A DNA stretch of 50,874 nt from a virus. The position numbers and the translations under genes were made by a program. The DNA lies in the IMG/VR virus record IMGVR_UViG_3300025467_000022, positions 1 through 50,874 of that record. One strand, written 5' to 3'. Shown here one piece after another: positions 22,530-31,131 of this stretch. Each line of letters begins with the position of its first letter. Position 1 is the stretch's first letter. Under the pieces are notes generated by a model that worked only from the letters and a program-made list of their open reading frames with translations, was not told the origin of the DNA and searched no databases.

Positions 22530-24092
22530 ATGGCAGCCGACAATTCACTAATCAAATCTGCTCACAAGAAGCAGAAATTCACAGAACAGGATCTTCTAGA
22601 CATTGCAAATTGCATGGCGGATCCTCATTATTTTTTAGATAATTTCTTTTATATTCAACATGCCATGAAGGGCAAGATGAAATATCAAGCGTTTGATTAT
22701 CAAAAAAAGTTAATCGATAGTTATCATAATTATCGATCTAACATTAACATGCTTGCGCGACAAACTGGTAAAACTACTACCGCAGCTGGTTATTTGTTAT
22801 GGTACGCAATGTTTGTACCGGATAGTACAATCTTAATTGCTGCACACAAATACACCGGTGCAAGAGAAATTATGAGTAGAATACGATATGCATACGAATT
22901 ATGCCCAGATCATATTCGTGCAGGTGTAACTAGTTATAATAAGGAAAGTATCGAATTCGATAATGGTAGTCGCATTATGGCACAGACTACAACCGAAACA
23001 ACCGGTCGTGGTATGTCTCTGTCCTTGTTATATTGTGACGAATTTGCATTCGTTCCGCCAAACATTGCTGTTGAATTTTGGACTTCAATTTCACCTACTC
23101 TTGCTACAGGTGGTAAAGCAATTATTACGTCAACGCCAAACAGTGACGAGGACCAATTTGCGCAAATTTGGAAAGAAGCAAATAAAACTGAAGACGAATT
23201 TGGAAATACTCAAGAGTTAGGTAGAAACGGTTTCCATTCTTATATGGCGCTGTGGAACGAACATCCCGATCGTGACGAAAAATGGAAAAATGAAGAAATA
23301 GCCAAAATCGGTGAAGAAAGATTCCGACGTGAACATAATTGCGAATTCTTAGTATTTGACGAAACTCTTGTTAATTCTATCTGTCTTGCAGGTTTAGAAG
23401 GTAAAGAACCTATAATGAATATGGGGCAAGTTCGCTGGTATAAAAAAATTAATCCAGATGCTACATATATTCTTAGCCTAGATCCTAGCCTCGGAACAGG
23501 TGGAGATTTCGCAGGAATTCAGGTATTAGAATTGCCAACATTCGAACAAGTAGCAGAATGGCATCATAACACTACGCCAGTACAGTCACAGGTCCGCATC
23601 CTTCGAGATATTGCCAAATATATCGACGATCAGTGTTCGCTAGGTGGGAGAGCATCTAGCATTTATTATTCCGTAGAAAATAATACGCTAGGAGAAGCTG
23701 CGCTAGTTGCAATTAATGAATTAGGTGAAGAAACTTATCCCGGATTATTCTTAAGCGAACCTATTAAAAAGGGACATGTTCGTAGATTTCGTAAAGGATT
23801 CAATACTACACACAAAGCTAAAATTTCAATTTGTGCAAAACTCAAACACCTAATCGAAAATAATACTCTTAAGTTATATTCAAAGCCTTTGATCACGCAA
23901 TTAAAAGCATATGTAGCCAAAGGATTGAGCTTCGAAGCCAAGGTCGGCGAACATGATGACCTTGTTGCATCATTACTTTTAAATTTACGAATGGTGATGT
24001 TATTACAAGATTGGGATCCGAGCGTTTACGAAAAGATGCATGAATATACCACTGAAGATTACGATCTTCCAATGCCTGTGTTTATAGGATAA
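22530..24092 (+). CDS. 17: Large terminase subunit gp17
   Basis: This is the packaging motor: an ATPase that drives DNA into the head and a nuclease that cuts the concatemer. ATPase motifs: Walker A LARQTGKTTTAAGYLL (about residues 74-89) and Walker B LLYCDEFAF (about 165), followed by a coupling STPNS motif. Nuclease motifs: YILSLDPSLGTGGDFAGI (about 312), an acidic YYSVENNTLGE and HDDLVASLLL (about 474). The length of 520 is somewhat shorter than T4 gp17 (610). The start is set by frame and the leaderless promoter; no earlier start fits after the terminator. Confidence 0.95.
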   Translation: MAADNSLIKSAHKKQKFTEQDLLDIANCMADPHYFLDNFFYIQHAMKGKMKYQAFDYQKKLIDSYHNYRSNINMLARQTGKTTTAAGYLLWYAMFVPDSTILIAAHKYTGAREIMSRIRYAYELCPDHIRAGVTSYNKESIEFDNGSRIMAQTTTETTGRGMSLSLLYCDEFAFVPPNIAVEFWTSISPTLATGGKAIITSTPNSDEDQFAQIWKEANKTEDEFGNTQELGRNGFHSYMALWNEHPDRDEKWKNEEIAKIGEERFRREHNCEFLVFDETLVNSICLAGLEGKEPIMNMGQVRWYKKINPDATYILSLDPSLGTGGDFAGIQVLELPTFEQVAEWHHNTTPVQSQVRILRDIAKYIDDQCSLGGRASSIYYSVENNTLGEAALVAINELGEETYPGLFLSEPIKKGHVRRFRKGFNTTHKAKISICAKLKHLIENNTLKLYSKPLITQLKAYVAKGLSFEAKVGEHDDLVASLLLNLRMVMLLQDWDPSVYEKMHEYTTEDYDLPMPVFIG

Positions 24093-24095
24093 ATA
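24090..24095 (+). promoter_or_regulatory. Late promoter of the 24101 gene, leaderless
   Basis: GATAAATATTTGA overlaps the end of gp17, with TAAATA ending 5 bases before the ATG at 24101. Confidence 0.6.
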
Positions 24096-24100
24096 TTTGA

Positions 24101-26113
24101 ATGAAACCGATTGAAATCATAGCCAACGACCTATTTGAAAAAGTTAGAAGTCGTTTCTCTAATCTACAAATGGGAGACGAAAATGGTACAGTTACCACTA
24201 ATTCTAAAGATGCAAGATTCTTTGATTTTGATTTTGTCGTCGAAGGAAATAATCTCGGACGGGTTAGTATATCAATCAATGATATGGGTAATTTAAAAAT
24301 CTTCTACGGACAGGGAATTACAGAAGGTACCGATTCGATTGTTCAAGGTATGTGGTATGACTTTCTTAGAGAAATGAGATTCTTTGCTAAACGCAGGCTT
24401 CTGCGTTTTGATACTCGAGATATCGCTAAAGGTAATTTAGATAAAAACGATTTTCGATTTCTTTCTCAACAAAAATCAAGCGAAGTAACAGAGTCTTCGA
24501 TGTTTGGAAGCTCAAAAACTTCTTATAGGAAATTAGAAGACACCAGTCTTATCATACGTCATACAGAAGCAATCGACCCAGAAAAGACCGGTGCCCGCAG
24601 TCGAAAAATTAAAAATCTGTTTATTCAAAATAAAGACGGGGAAAGATTTAAATTTCCATTTAAGTATCTCCCTGGTGCCCGCGCAATGCAGCGTCACGTT
24701 GCTAACGGAGGATATCCGCATGATGATGCAGGTAAAAAGATTATTAAAACCTGTGAAGAAATACTTAAATTAAGTGATTTTGGAAAAAAGGTAAAATATT
24801 CTTCACTCAACGATTCTGCATATAATATTGTAGAAAAGGCAGGGCAAAAATTAGGCCAGCTCAGACACCACATGGAAAGTATGAGCAAGCAAAAATATTA
24901 TGAATCCTGGATGGAATCTCAACAAAATGATAACGGATCTTTAATTGAATTAGACGAAGTTACGTTAGAAACTTATAAAAATACATTTACTGTTCAGAAA
25001 TTTGACGAAACTTTGTCAGACGTATTTCCTATCCTACATGCCATTATGCAGGAAACTAATGAGCTTGATTTAGAAAACTACGTAGGTGAAGTACACGAAG
25101 AGATAACCGGAGAAGACGAAATGCCAATTGATGAATTTACCAATTTCGACGAATGGACTAATAGTCTTACTAACGAAGGTTACTCAGATGATGAACTAGA
25201 AAGTCTACAAGATTTAGTGACTCAACCGTTACCAGTCGGCGCAAACGGCGAAGCTGTTCAAGCACTTGCAGGAATTGGAATTACTGATCCTAGCTTAGTA
25301 AATGCATTGCAGGCTATTGCTAAAATGCCAAATGGTGCAGATGCAGACGCTAGAGAAACTATTAAATCATATCTCGGTGCAGATGCTGACAAGTTAGATT
25401 GGGGTGATTTAGACGCTGCTCCTGTTGCGCCGGAACCTGCTCCTGCTCCTGAACCTTCAGACATGGCAGAACCTGCTCCTGACATGGTAGAACCTGTTGC
25501 CGAACCTTCAGACATGGCAGAACCTGCCCCTGCAGGTCCAGAAGAGCCTGCCCCTGCACCAACTGAAGAAGATTCAGATGAGGATTTTGTTGCATCATTA
25601 CGTAATAAAATGAAGCGTCATAAGAATGATAATATTGATCCAGATTCAAAAGATCGGCTAATTGAACCGGACTCTTCTCCTAAGAATAGTAAAATGAAGG
25701 AAGTTGCCGACATTGTTAGCGGATTCTATAATAGAGAAGACGGTACTTGGACTAAGGGAGAACATGGGGTAGTAACTCATGTTAAGCGTTGCTTTAGTAA
25801 TGACAGCGGAAAGGGCGGCGAAAAAGAAGCTGCACTTGCTGCTAAATTAATCCAACACCTAAATCAAAAAAACGAAGCCCAACAAACATTCGAAGATATT
25901 CGCAAACTTGCCGGACTGTCGATGTCCGAAGCTAAAAAGCCAAGCGCAGGGCTTTCTAAAAAAGAAAAGTCTGCCACAGTTAAGAAAGCAAAGGCAGGCG
26001 GCGATATTGGTAAGAAAGGTAAGAGCTTCGATACTGTAGCTAAAGCTGCTGGCGGCGGCGAAAAAGGCAAGAAAATTGCTGCTGCTGCAATGTGGAAAAA
26101 TATCAAAAGATAA
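24101..26113 (+). CDS. Large unknown phage protein, 670 aa
   Basis: Residues 1-140 form an alpha/beta domain starting MKPIEIIANDLFEKVRSRFS, with FDFDFVVEGNNLGRVSISIN and MWYDFLREMRFFAKRRLLRF. Residues 140-430 are mixed and helical. Residues ~445-505 are a Pro/Ala/Glu linker with repeats of EPSDMAEPAP. The C-terminus has EDGTWTKGEHGVVTHVKRCF, then a Lys/Ala/Gly tail ending KKIAAAAMWKNIKR. I recall this kind of tail on proteins of environmental phages. It has a leaderless late promoter and sits between gp17 and gp32. Abundance and late control suggest a virion or packaging-related protein; no enzyme motif is seen. Confidence 0.75.
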   Translation: MKPIEIIANDLFEKVRSRFSNLQMGDENGTVTTNSKDARFFDFDFVVEGNNLGRVSISINDMGNLKIFYGQGITEGTDSIVQGMWYDFLREMRFFAKRRLLRFDTRDIAKGNLDKNDFRFLSQQKSSEVTESSMFGSSKTSYRKLEDTSLIIRHTEAIDPEKTGARSRKIKNLFIQNKDGERFKFPFKYLPGARAMQRHVANGGYPHDDAGKKIIKTCEEILKLSDFGKKVKYSSLNDSAYNIVEKAGQKLGQLRHHMESMSKQKYYESWMESQQNDNGSLIELDEVTLETYKNTFTVQKFDETLSDVFPILHAIMQETNELDLENYVGEVHEEITGEDEMPIDEFTNFDEWTNSLTNEGYSDDELESLQDLVTQPLPVGANGEAVQALAGIGITDPSLVNALQAIAKMPNGADADARETIKSYLGADADKLDWGDLDAAPVAPEPAPAPEPSDMAEPAPDMVEPVAEPSDMAEPAPAGPEEPAPAPTEEDSDEDFVASLRNKMKRHKNDNIDPDSKDRLIEPDSSPKNSKMKEVADIVSGFYNREDGTWTKGEHGVVTHVKRCFSNDSGKGGEKEAALAAKLIQHLNQKNEAQQTFEDIRKLAGLSMSEAKKPSAGLSKKEKSATVKKAKAGGDIGKKGKSFDTVAKAAGGGEKGKKIAAAAMWKNIKR

Positions 26114-26124
26114 CTTATTTTTCA

Positions 26125-26163
26125 TTGACTTGATAAATAAAAGAGCATATAATTCGTATATGC
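26125..26163 (+). promoter_or_regulatory. Strong promoter of gp32 with dyad
   Basis: TTGACT (26125-26130), a 17-base spacer and TATAAT (26148-26153). The spacer also contains GATAAATAAA, a late-type core. GCATATA and TATATGC (26145-26151 and 26157-26163) form a perfect 7-bp inverted repeat over the -10 box. Leader is about 75 bases, enough for autogenous control, known for T4 gp32. Confidence 0.75.
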
Positions 26164-26234
26164 AAAAACGTTCTTTACTGTGTAGTAGCACAGAAAGATA
26201 CAGGCATACATAGGCATAAAAAAGGAAAATAATC

Positions 26235-27230
26235 ATGGCCTCATTAGCAGAAATCCGCGCGAAGCTTCAGGCTTCTAGCAACCAAAATAACAACAACTCG
26301 GGCGGCGGCGACAACGCAATCTTCCCACACTGGAACGCAGCTGAAGGTACTACTTCAATGGTGCGTTTTCTTCCAGACGCAGATCCAAACAACACATTTT
26401 TCTGGGTAGAACGTGCAATGATCAAGTTGCCGTTTGCAGGTGTTAAGGGTGAAGCAAATTCCAAACCAGTTACTGTACAAGTTCCTTGCATGGAAATGTG
26501 GGGTGAAACTTGCCCAATTCTTACAGAGGTTCGTCCTTGGTTTAAGGATAAGAGTCTTGAAGACCTGGGGCGTAAGTATTGGAAGAAGCGTTCATATCTC
26601 TTCCAGGGTCTTGTTGTTAATTCTGATCTTAAGGAAGACAAGGTTCCAGAGAACCCAATTCGTCGATTCATTATCGGATCGCAGATTTTTAACATTGTTA
26701 AGAATGCTCTTATGGACAGCGAAATTGAAGAACTACCGACTGATTACGTCCGTGGTTTAGATTTTAAGATCGCTAAGACCACTAAGGGTGGATATGCAGA
26801 CTATTCCACTTCAACTTGGGCACGTCGTGAACGCGCTCTTAACGACGAAGAAAAGGCTGCAATTGAACAGTATGGTCTGTTCAATCTTCAGGACTTCCTG
26901 CCTAAGAAGCCAGGCGAAGTCGAACTCAAGGTCATGAAGGAAATGTTCGAAGCGTCAGTAGACGGTGAAGCATTTGACATGGACCGTTGGGGTCAGTACT
27001 TTAAGCCAGCAGGTATGGGCGGTAGCGGTTCGCAGACTGGTGAAAACACATCAACACCTGCTTCAACTCCTGCACAAACTCGTGCTACATCACAGGCTGC
27101 TTCTGTAGATGCAGACGACGACGTACCGTTTGAAGCAGATAATAAAGTAGAAACATCTTCTGGTAGCGATGCTAGCGCACGAGCCCAGGATATTTTGGCG
27201 ATGATTCGCAACCGTCAGCAATCAAATTAA
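26235..27230 (+). CDS. 32: Single-stranded DNA-binding protein gp32
   Basis: gp32 coats single-stranded DNA in replication, recombination and repair. N-terminal LAST-like basic region MASLAEIRAKLQAS; core with TTSMVRFLPDADPNNTFFWV, VPCMEMWGETCPIL, KYWKKRSYLFQGLVV and NPIRRFIIGSQIFNIV; acidic C-terminal tail VDADDDVPFEADN that in T4 contacts partner proteins. It has 331 aa against 301 in T4. In the region of the T4 zinc site (His64, Cys77, Cys87, Cys90) only two Cys are present (85 and 93), so the metal site is altered or lost. AAGGA precedes the ATG. Confidence 0.95.
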   Translation: MASLAEIRAKLQASSNQNNNNSGGGDNAIFPHWNAAEGTTSMVRFLPDADPNNTFFWVERAMIKLPFAGVKGEANSKPVTVQVPCMEMWGETCPILTEVRPWFKDKSLEDLGRKYWKKRSYLFQGLVVNSDLKEDKVPENPIRRFIIGSQIFNIVKNALMDSEIEELPTDYVRGLDFKIAKTTKGGYADYSTSTWARRERALNDEEKAAIEQYGLFNLQDFLPKKPGEVELKVMKEMFEASVDGEAFDMDRWGQYFKPAGMGGSGSQTGENTSTPASTPAQTRATSQAASVDADDDVPFEADNKVETSSGSDASARAQDILAMIRNRQQSN

Positions 27231-27246
27231 GTTAGGGAGATAACAT

Positions 27247-28305
27247 ATGTCTAAGGCATTTGATATCTCTAAGTTCCGCAAATCCATTACCAAGTCCATT
27301 GACGGACTTGGTATTGGGTTTAACGATCCTACAGATTGGATTTCTACTGGTAACTACGCACTCAACTATCTTATCTCCGGAGATTTCTTTAAGGGAATTC
27401 CGATGGGTAAGGTTACAGTGTTTGCTGGAGAATCTGGTGCAGGTAAATCATATATCTGTTCAGGTAACATCATTAAACATGCACAATCACAAGGCATTTA
27501 CGTTGTTCTTATCGACAGCGAAAATGCACTCGACGAAGCATGGTTGCAGGCGTTAGATGTAGATACTTCTGAAGATAAACTTCTTAAGTTAAACATGGCA
27601 ATGATCGACGACGTTGCAAAGACCATTTCGGAGTTCATGAAAGAATATAAGACCATGGAACCCGAGACTCGTCCGAAGGTTCTCTTTGTTGTAGATTCTC
27701 TCGGAATGTTGTTAACACCGACTGACGTTAATCAGTTCGAAGCAGGTGAGATGAAGGGCGATATGGGTCGAAAGCCTAAAGCACTCACTGCACTTGTTCG
27801 TAACTGCGTAAACATGTTTGGTAGTTATAACGTAGGTCTTGTTGCTACTAATCACACGTATGCTTCGCAAGATATGTTTGATCCGGACGACAAGATCTCA
27901 GGCGGTCAAGGCTTCATTTATGCGTCATCGATTGTTGTTGCAATGAAGAAGCTTAAACTAAAAGAAGACGAAAACGGTAATAAGATCAGCGATGTTGTTG
28001 GAATTCGATCAGCTTGCAAGATCATGAAAACTCGTTATGCAAAGCCATTTGAATCAGTACAAGTACAGATTCCATATTCCACAGGCATGAAGCCAACCTC
28101 AGGGTTAGTTGATATGTTCGAGAAGATGGGTGTACTATCTAAAGTAGGTAATAAGCTAGCTTACACAGACAAGGAAACTGGTGAAATTATCGCCGAATTC
28201 CGAAAAAACTGGAGTGAGGATAAACTCAGACTAATTATGGAACAATGGGATGAAAAACTAGTTTCTCCCATTGACGATACTTTAGAGAAAGCTGAAACAG
28301 AATAA
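27247..28305 (+). CDS. uvsX: UvsX recombinase (RecA-like)
   Basis: UvsX forms filaments on single-stranded DNA and exchanges strands. Walker A GESGAGKS at about residues 61-68, followed by Walker B VLFVVDSLGML near 145-155 and the DNA-binding region with GLVATNHTYASQDMFDPDD. The C-terminus is acidic. At 352 aa it is close to T4 UvsX (391). AGGGAG precedes the ATG. It follows gp32 by 16 bases and ends in a TAATG overlap with the next gene, so gp32, uvsX, the acidic gene and uvsY form one recombination operon. Confidence 0.95.
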   Translation: MSKAFDISKFRKSITKSIDGLGIGFNDPTDWISTGNYALNYLISGDFFKGIPMGKVTVFAGESGAGKSYICSGNIIKHAQSQGIYVVLIDSENALDEAWLQALDVDTSEDKLLKLNMAMIDDVAKTISEFMKEYKTMEPETRPKVLFVVDSLGMLLTPTDVNQFEAGEMKGDMGRKPKALTALVRNCVNMFGSYNVGLVATNHTYASQDMFDPDDKISGGQGFIYASSIVVAMKKLKLKEDENGNKISDVVGIRSACKIMKTRYAKPFESVQVQIPYSTGMKPTSGLVDMFEKMGVLSKVGNKLAYTDKETGEIIAEFRKNWSEDKLRLIMEQWDEKLVSPIDDTLEKAETE

Positions 28306-28544
28306 TGGAAGAACAAGATATTATGAATATTTGGGATATCTTTTTAGAGTTTATCCCAGAAAAAAATCGAGATGCAGCAGCCGCACGGTATGTTACATAT
28401 TTGGTTAATCATGATACAGACTTAGACGAATTAGAATCGATTCTCGGAAATGATGATCATCTAGACAATGCAATCGAAGAAGTTCTCGAAGAGCATGATA
28501 ATGATCACGACGAAGATGACGATGACGACGATAAGGATTGGTAA
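28305..28544 (+). CDS. Small acidic protein, 79 aa
   Basis: It starts in a TAATG overlap with uvsX. The first half is helical (IWDIFLEFIPEKNRDAAAAR, then a YLVNHDTDLDELESIL stretch). The end is extremely acidic (EEHDNDHDEDDDDDDKDW). The acidic tail resembles the C-terminal tail of gp32 or a DNA mimic, and could modulate UvsX or UvsY; this is inference from charge and position between their genes. Its stop overlaps the ATG of uvsY. Confidence 0.7.
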   Translation: MEEQDIMNIWDIFLEFIPEKNRDAAAARYVTYLVNHDTDLDELESILGNDDHLDNAIEEVLEEHDNDHDEDDDDDDKDW

Positions 28545-28999
28545 TGAATTGGTACTCAAAAGTCAGTAAAGACATAAGTCATTTACCAGATTGCATTGAG
28601 TACTACTACGACGAATTAGCTGATGCAAAAAAGGAAACTAAAGTTTATGGCAACCTTGAAAAAGCATCAGCTAGTTTGCCTGGTATTGTAGAACATCGAT
28701 TTAATCAACTTCAAGAAATCGAAGCGGTATTAGAATACCTCAACATCGAATTACGTCGAACACGCAGCAAAGCATTTAAGAAATATTTAGAAAACTATCA
28801 ACGTGCATTGAGCAGTAGAGACTGTGAAAAGTATGTCGACGGTGAAGCAGACGTAGTCGATCTTGAAAAAATTGTCAACGAATTTGCATTATTACGTAAC
28901 CAGTGGTTAGGTATTATTAAAGCCTTAGATATCAAAGGGTATCAAATTAATAATATCATTCGTCTTAGGGTAAGCGGAATGGAAGATGTATCAGTTTAG
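28544..28999 (+). CDS. uvsY: Recombination mediator UvsY
   Basis: UvsY helps UvsX displace gp32 from single-stranded DNA. The 151-aa product has a helical middle (EAVLEYLNIELRRTRSKAFK). A C-terminal segment VDLEKIVNEFALLRNQWLGI then ALDIKGYQINNIIRLR parallels the T4 UvsY end, where a similar W-G-I and I-x-x-I/M-R pattern occurs. T4 UvsY is 137 aa. The ATG at 28544 overlaps the preceding TAA, with AAGGA before it; a TTG at 28538 is not needed. Context between uvsX and uvsW supports the call. Confidence 0.8.
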   Translation: MNWYSKVSKDISHLPDCIEYYYDELADAKKETKVYGNLEKASASLPGIVEHRFNQLQEIEAVLEYLNIELRRTRSKAFKKYLENYQRALSSRDCEKYVDGEADVVDLEKIVNEFALLRNQWLGIIKALDIKGYQINNIIRLRVSGMEDVSV

Positions 29000-29036
29000 T
29001 TATGTATAATAAATAGATTAGATAAAGGACACTATT

Positions 29037-29852
29037 ATGAATATCTATTATGTATATAAACTATTAGACCCAGATAGCTTAGAACCATTTTATGTAGGAA
29101 AAGGCAAAGGACAACGAGCCTGCTCTCATTTTAAAATTAAAAAGAACTCAGATAATCCTAGAAAAGATGCGGTAATCTTAGATATTTTTTCAAGAAATAA
29201 ATTGCCTTTAATAGAATATGCTTATCAAAATTTATCAGAAATAGATGCATATGAAAAAGAAGAGCTTCTTATCGCAGAATATGGTAGAGAGGGATTCGAT
29301 ATTAATGGAATTTTAACTAATATTACTATCAATTCTAGGCCTCCGAGTCAGCTCGGAAAAAAACGAATATTTACTGAATCCCATAAAAAGAATCTTTCAA
29401 TCGCTCTAAAAGGCAAATCAAAAACTGTACCCGGTTGGAATAAAGGTCTTACAAAAGAAACTGACGTAAGATTGAAAAAATCTGCAGAAACTAGAAAACA
29501 AACTGGCAATAATCATCAAATAGGCCAGAAATATGATCAAGCAAGAATTGATAAAATAAGATCTAAATTAAAAGGTAGAAATATTCCAGAAAGCCAAAGA
29601 CAAAAAATGTCTTTGGCAAAAAAAGGAAAAACTTGGGAAGAAATTTTTGGTAATGACGGTGCAACAATTCGCAGGGAATCTGTAATCAGGGGCGAAAAAC
29701 ATCACAATGCTAAAACGATACACACACCCGATGGCATTTTTCAAACTATAACGTCAGCAGCTGAATTTTATAAATTATCCGATTATTCTATTCGTAAAAG
29801 ATGTATGAATACAAAAGAAAAATGGAAGAATTGGTATTATGTTCACATTTAA
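29037..29852 (+). CDS. GIY-YIG homing endonuclease, Seg-like
   Basis: This is a selfish DNA endonuclease that spreads by cutting relatives lacking it. N-terminal GIY-YIG domain: YYVYKLLDP with FYVGKGKGQR (residues 5-27), then a conserved Glu in YEKEELLIAEYG. The rest has NUMOD3-type repeats (SQLGKKRIFTESHKKNLSIA, ESQRQKMSLAKKGK) and a C-terminal helix-turn-helix-like NUMOD1 piece, TSAAEFYKLSDYSIRKRC. It is free-standing, not in an intron, and lies between uvsY and the HARP-like gene. AAAGGA precedes the ATG. Its base composition is more A-rich than its neighbours, in line with transfer. Confidence 0.9.
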   Translation: MNIYYVYKLLDPDSLEPFYVGKGKGQRACSHFKIKKNSDNPRKDAVILDIFSRNKLPLIEYAYQNLSEIDAYEKEELLIAEYGREGFDINGILTNITINSRPPSQLGKKRIFTESHKKNLSIALKGKSKTVPGWNKGLTKETDVRLKKSAETRKQTGNNHQIGQKYDQARIDKIRSKLKGRNIPESQRQKMSLAKKGKTWEEIFGNDGATIRRESVIRGEKHHNAKTIHTPDGIFQTITSAAEFYKLSDYSIRKRCMNTKEKWKNWYYVHI

Positions 29853-29855
29853 CAA

Positions 29856-29896
29856 TTGATTTTTTAATACATCTGTTGTATAATACACGATACAAC
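29856..29896 (+). promoter_or_regulatory. Strong promoter with dyad upstream of the HARP-like gene
   Basis: TTGATT (29856-29861), a 17-base spacer and TATAAT (29879-29884). GTTGTAT (29875-29881) and ATACAAC (29890-29896) form a perfect 7-bp inverted repeat over the -10 box. The left arm lies before the transcript start, so it acts as DNA, not as an RNA hairpin. Leader of about 30 bases with AGGAAGG. Confidence 0.75.
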
Positions 29897-29919
29897 ACCG
29901 AGTTTGCAGGAAGGCAATC

Positions 29920-31131
29920 ATGTATATTGAAGATCTAATCAAGTTAGTAACGAATAATTTTGGTCACCTTATTTCCTATAGAGACATGGAAATAATGCAG
30001 AGCATTTGTGATCAACTTTATCTAAATGATAGCGTTACTGAAAAGCAAGGATCTTTAATCCTTCGCATATTGAATACTCATAAAGATTCTCTGCGATCGG
30101 TAATTCACGATATTTCTGAAATTCTAGAAGCTGCTAACTGGCAAAAGCCATTTCGGACTTTGAATAATATTAGAAAAATTTCTATCGAAAAAAGAAAATC
30201 TCCGAACACAGGTATCGAAGGATCTAGTATAGTTGTTAGATTTCCGTTTGATAAAGAGTTAGTAGAACATTTCCGTTCTTTAAATTCGTCGGTTCATCAA
30301 TTGCATCGAGGTGCGTTTGATCAGAATGACAAGGTTTGGGTATTCAGTTTAACTGAGCACAACATTCTTAAGATCGGAGATTCTGTTCTATCTAGGGATT
30401 TTCAGTCATCGGAAGAGTTTCTAGAATATTATAACGAATGCAATAGCATTAGATCGAATATTGAAAAAAATATTCCATTATTAGTACATCGCGACGGACA
30501 ATATTCTATCGACAATGCTCATGCGTTGATCCTCCAACCAAATACTGATAACCTAGTCGAAGCACTATTCCATGCAAGATCTTATGGTATCACTACTTGG
30601 TGTGACGACATTGAAGACAAAATTAATAAAGAAGTAAACGCTGTTACTAAGACAGTATTGCTATCTACTAAGAAAAACAGACCGTGGTTTAACAGCGATG
30701 TCGTAGATATCAACGAATTTGAAAATTTGTTAATGCATAACAAACCAATTCTTATCATTGTCCCTGGGGGTAGCGAATTAGAACTCACAAAAAAGTGGGT
30801 TAAGTTTGCCCAAAGGTTGGGCATTGATAATACAGAGATTAGTGTTATGTTTAGATTGCCAAATGATCAAAATGCATTTAATCAATATGTTAAAGATCAC
30901 CGACTTAACACTGCACCTGATCACAATACAAGAATAGTGTTTGTAAGCACTAAAATTACCAAGCCGTTAATCAAGGCAGGTATTAAATTTAACACTATAA
31001 TTAATCTAGGATATTACCAGTATATGCATTTTTCAATGAACGCAGTGGTTGAAAATTCCTGTAATCTAGTGTATTATAGCATAACACAACCGGTAGTATT
31101 AAACAAATGGCAACAGCAAGAATTATTATAA
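29920..31131 (+). CDS. HARP-like/degenerate helicase partner of UvsW, 403 aa
   Basis: Residues ~100-155 read SIVVRFPFDKELVEHFRSLN, then DQNDKVWVFSLTEHNI, the pattern of the HARP domain of annealing helicases such as SMARCAL1 (phi-x-F-x-Y/F-x-x-x-L-hydrophobic, then W-x-F-x-L). The later part resembles the second half of an SF2 helicase: KPILIIVPGG, TRIVFVSTKITKPLIKAGIK and FNTIINLGYYQYMHFS. No Walker A is visible, so it is probably not an ATPase. Its end overlaps uvsW by 25 bases, a tight pairing that suggests the two act together on forked or recombining DNA. The function is inferred. Confidence 0.55.
   Translation: MYIEDLIKLVTNNFGHLISYRDMEIMQSICDQLYLNDSVTEKQGSLILRILNTHKDSLRSVIHDISEILEAANWQKPFRTLNNIRKISIEKRKSPNTGIEGSSIVVRFPFDKELVEHFRSLNSSVHQLHRGAFDQNDKVWVFSLTEHNILKIGDSVLSRDFQSSEEFLEYYNECNSIRSNIEKNIPLLVHRDGQYSIDNAHALILQPNTDNLVEALFHARSYGITTWCDDIEDKINKEVNAVTKTVLLSTKKNRPWFNSDVVDINEFENLLMHNKPILIIVPGGSELELTKKWVKFAQRLGIDNTEISVMFRLPNDQNAFNQYVKDHRLNTAPDHNTRIVFVSTKITKPLIKAGIKFNTIINLGYYQYMHFSMNAVVENSCNLVYYSITQPVVLNKWQQQELL

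Noticed and set aside
25362-25649. Gln/Leu-rich minus-strand ORF
   Set aside because: Antisense to the Pro/Ala/Glu linker of the 670-aa protein; no start context.
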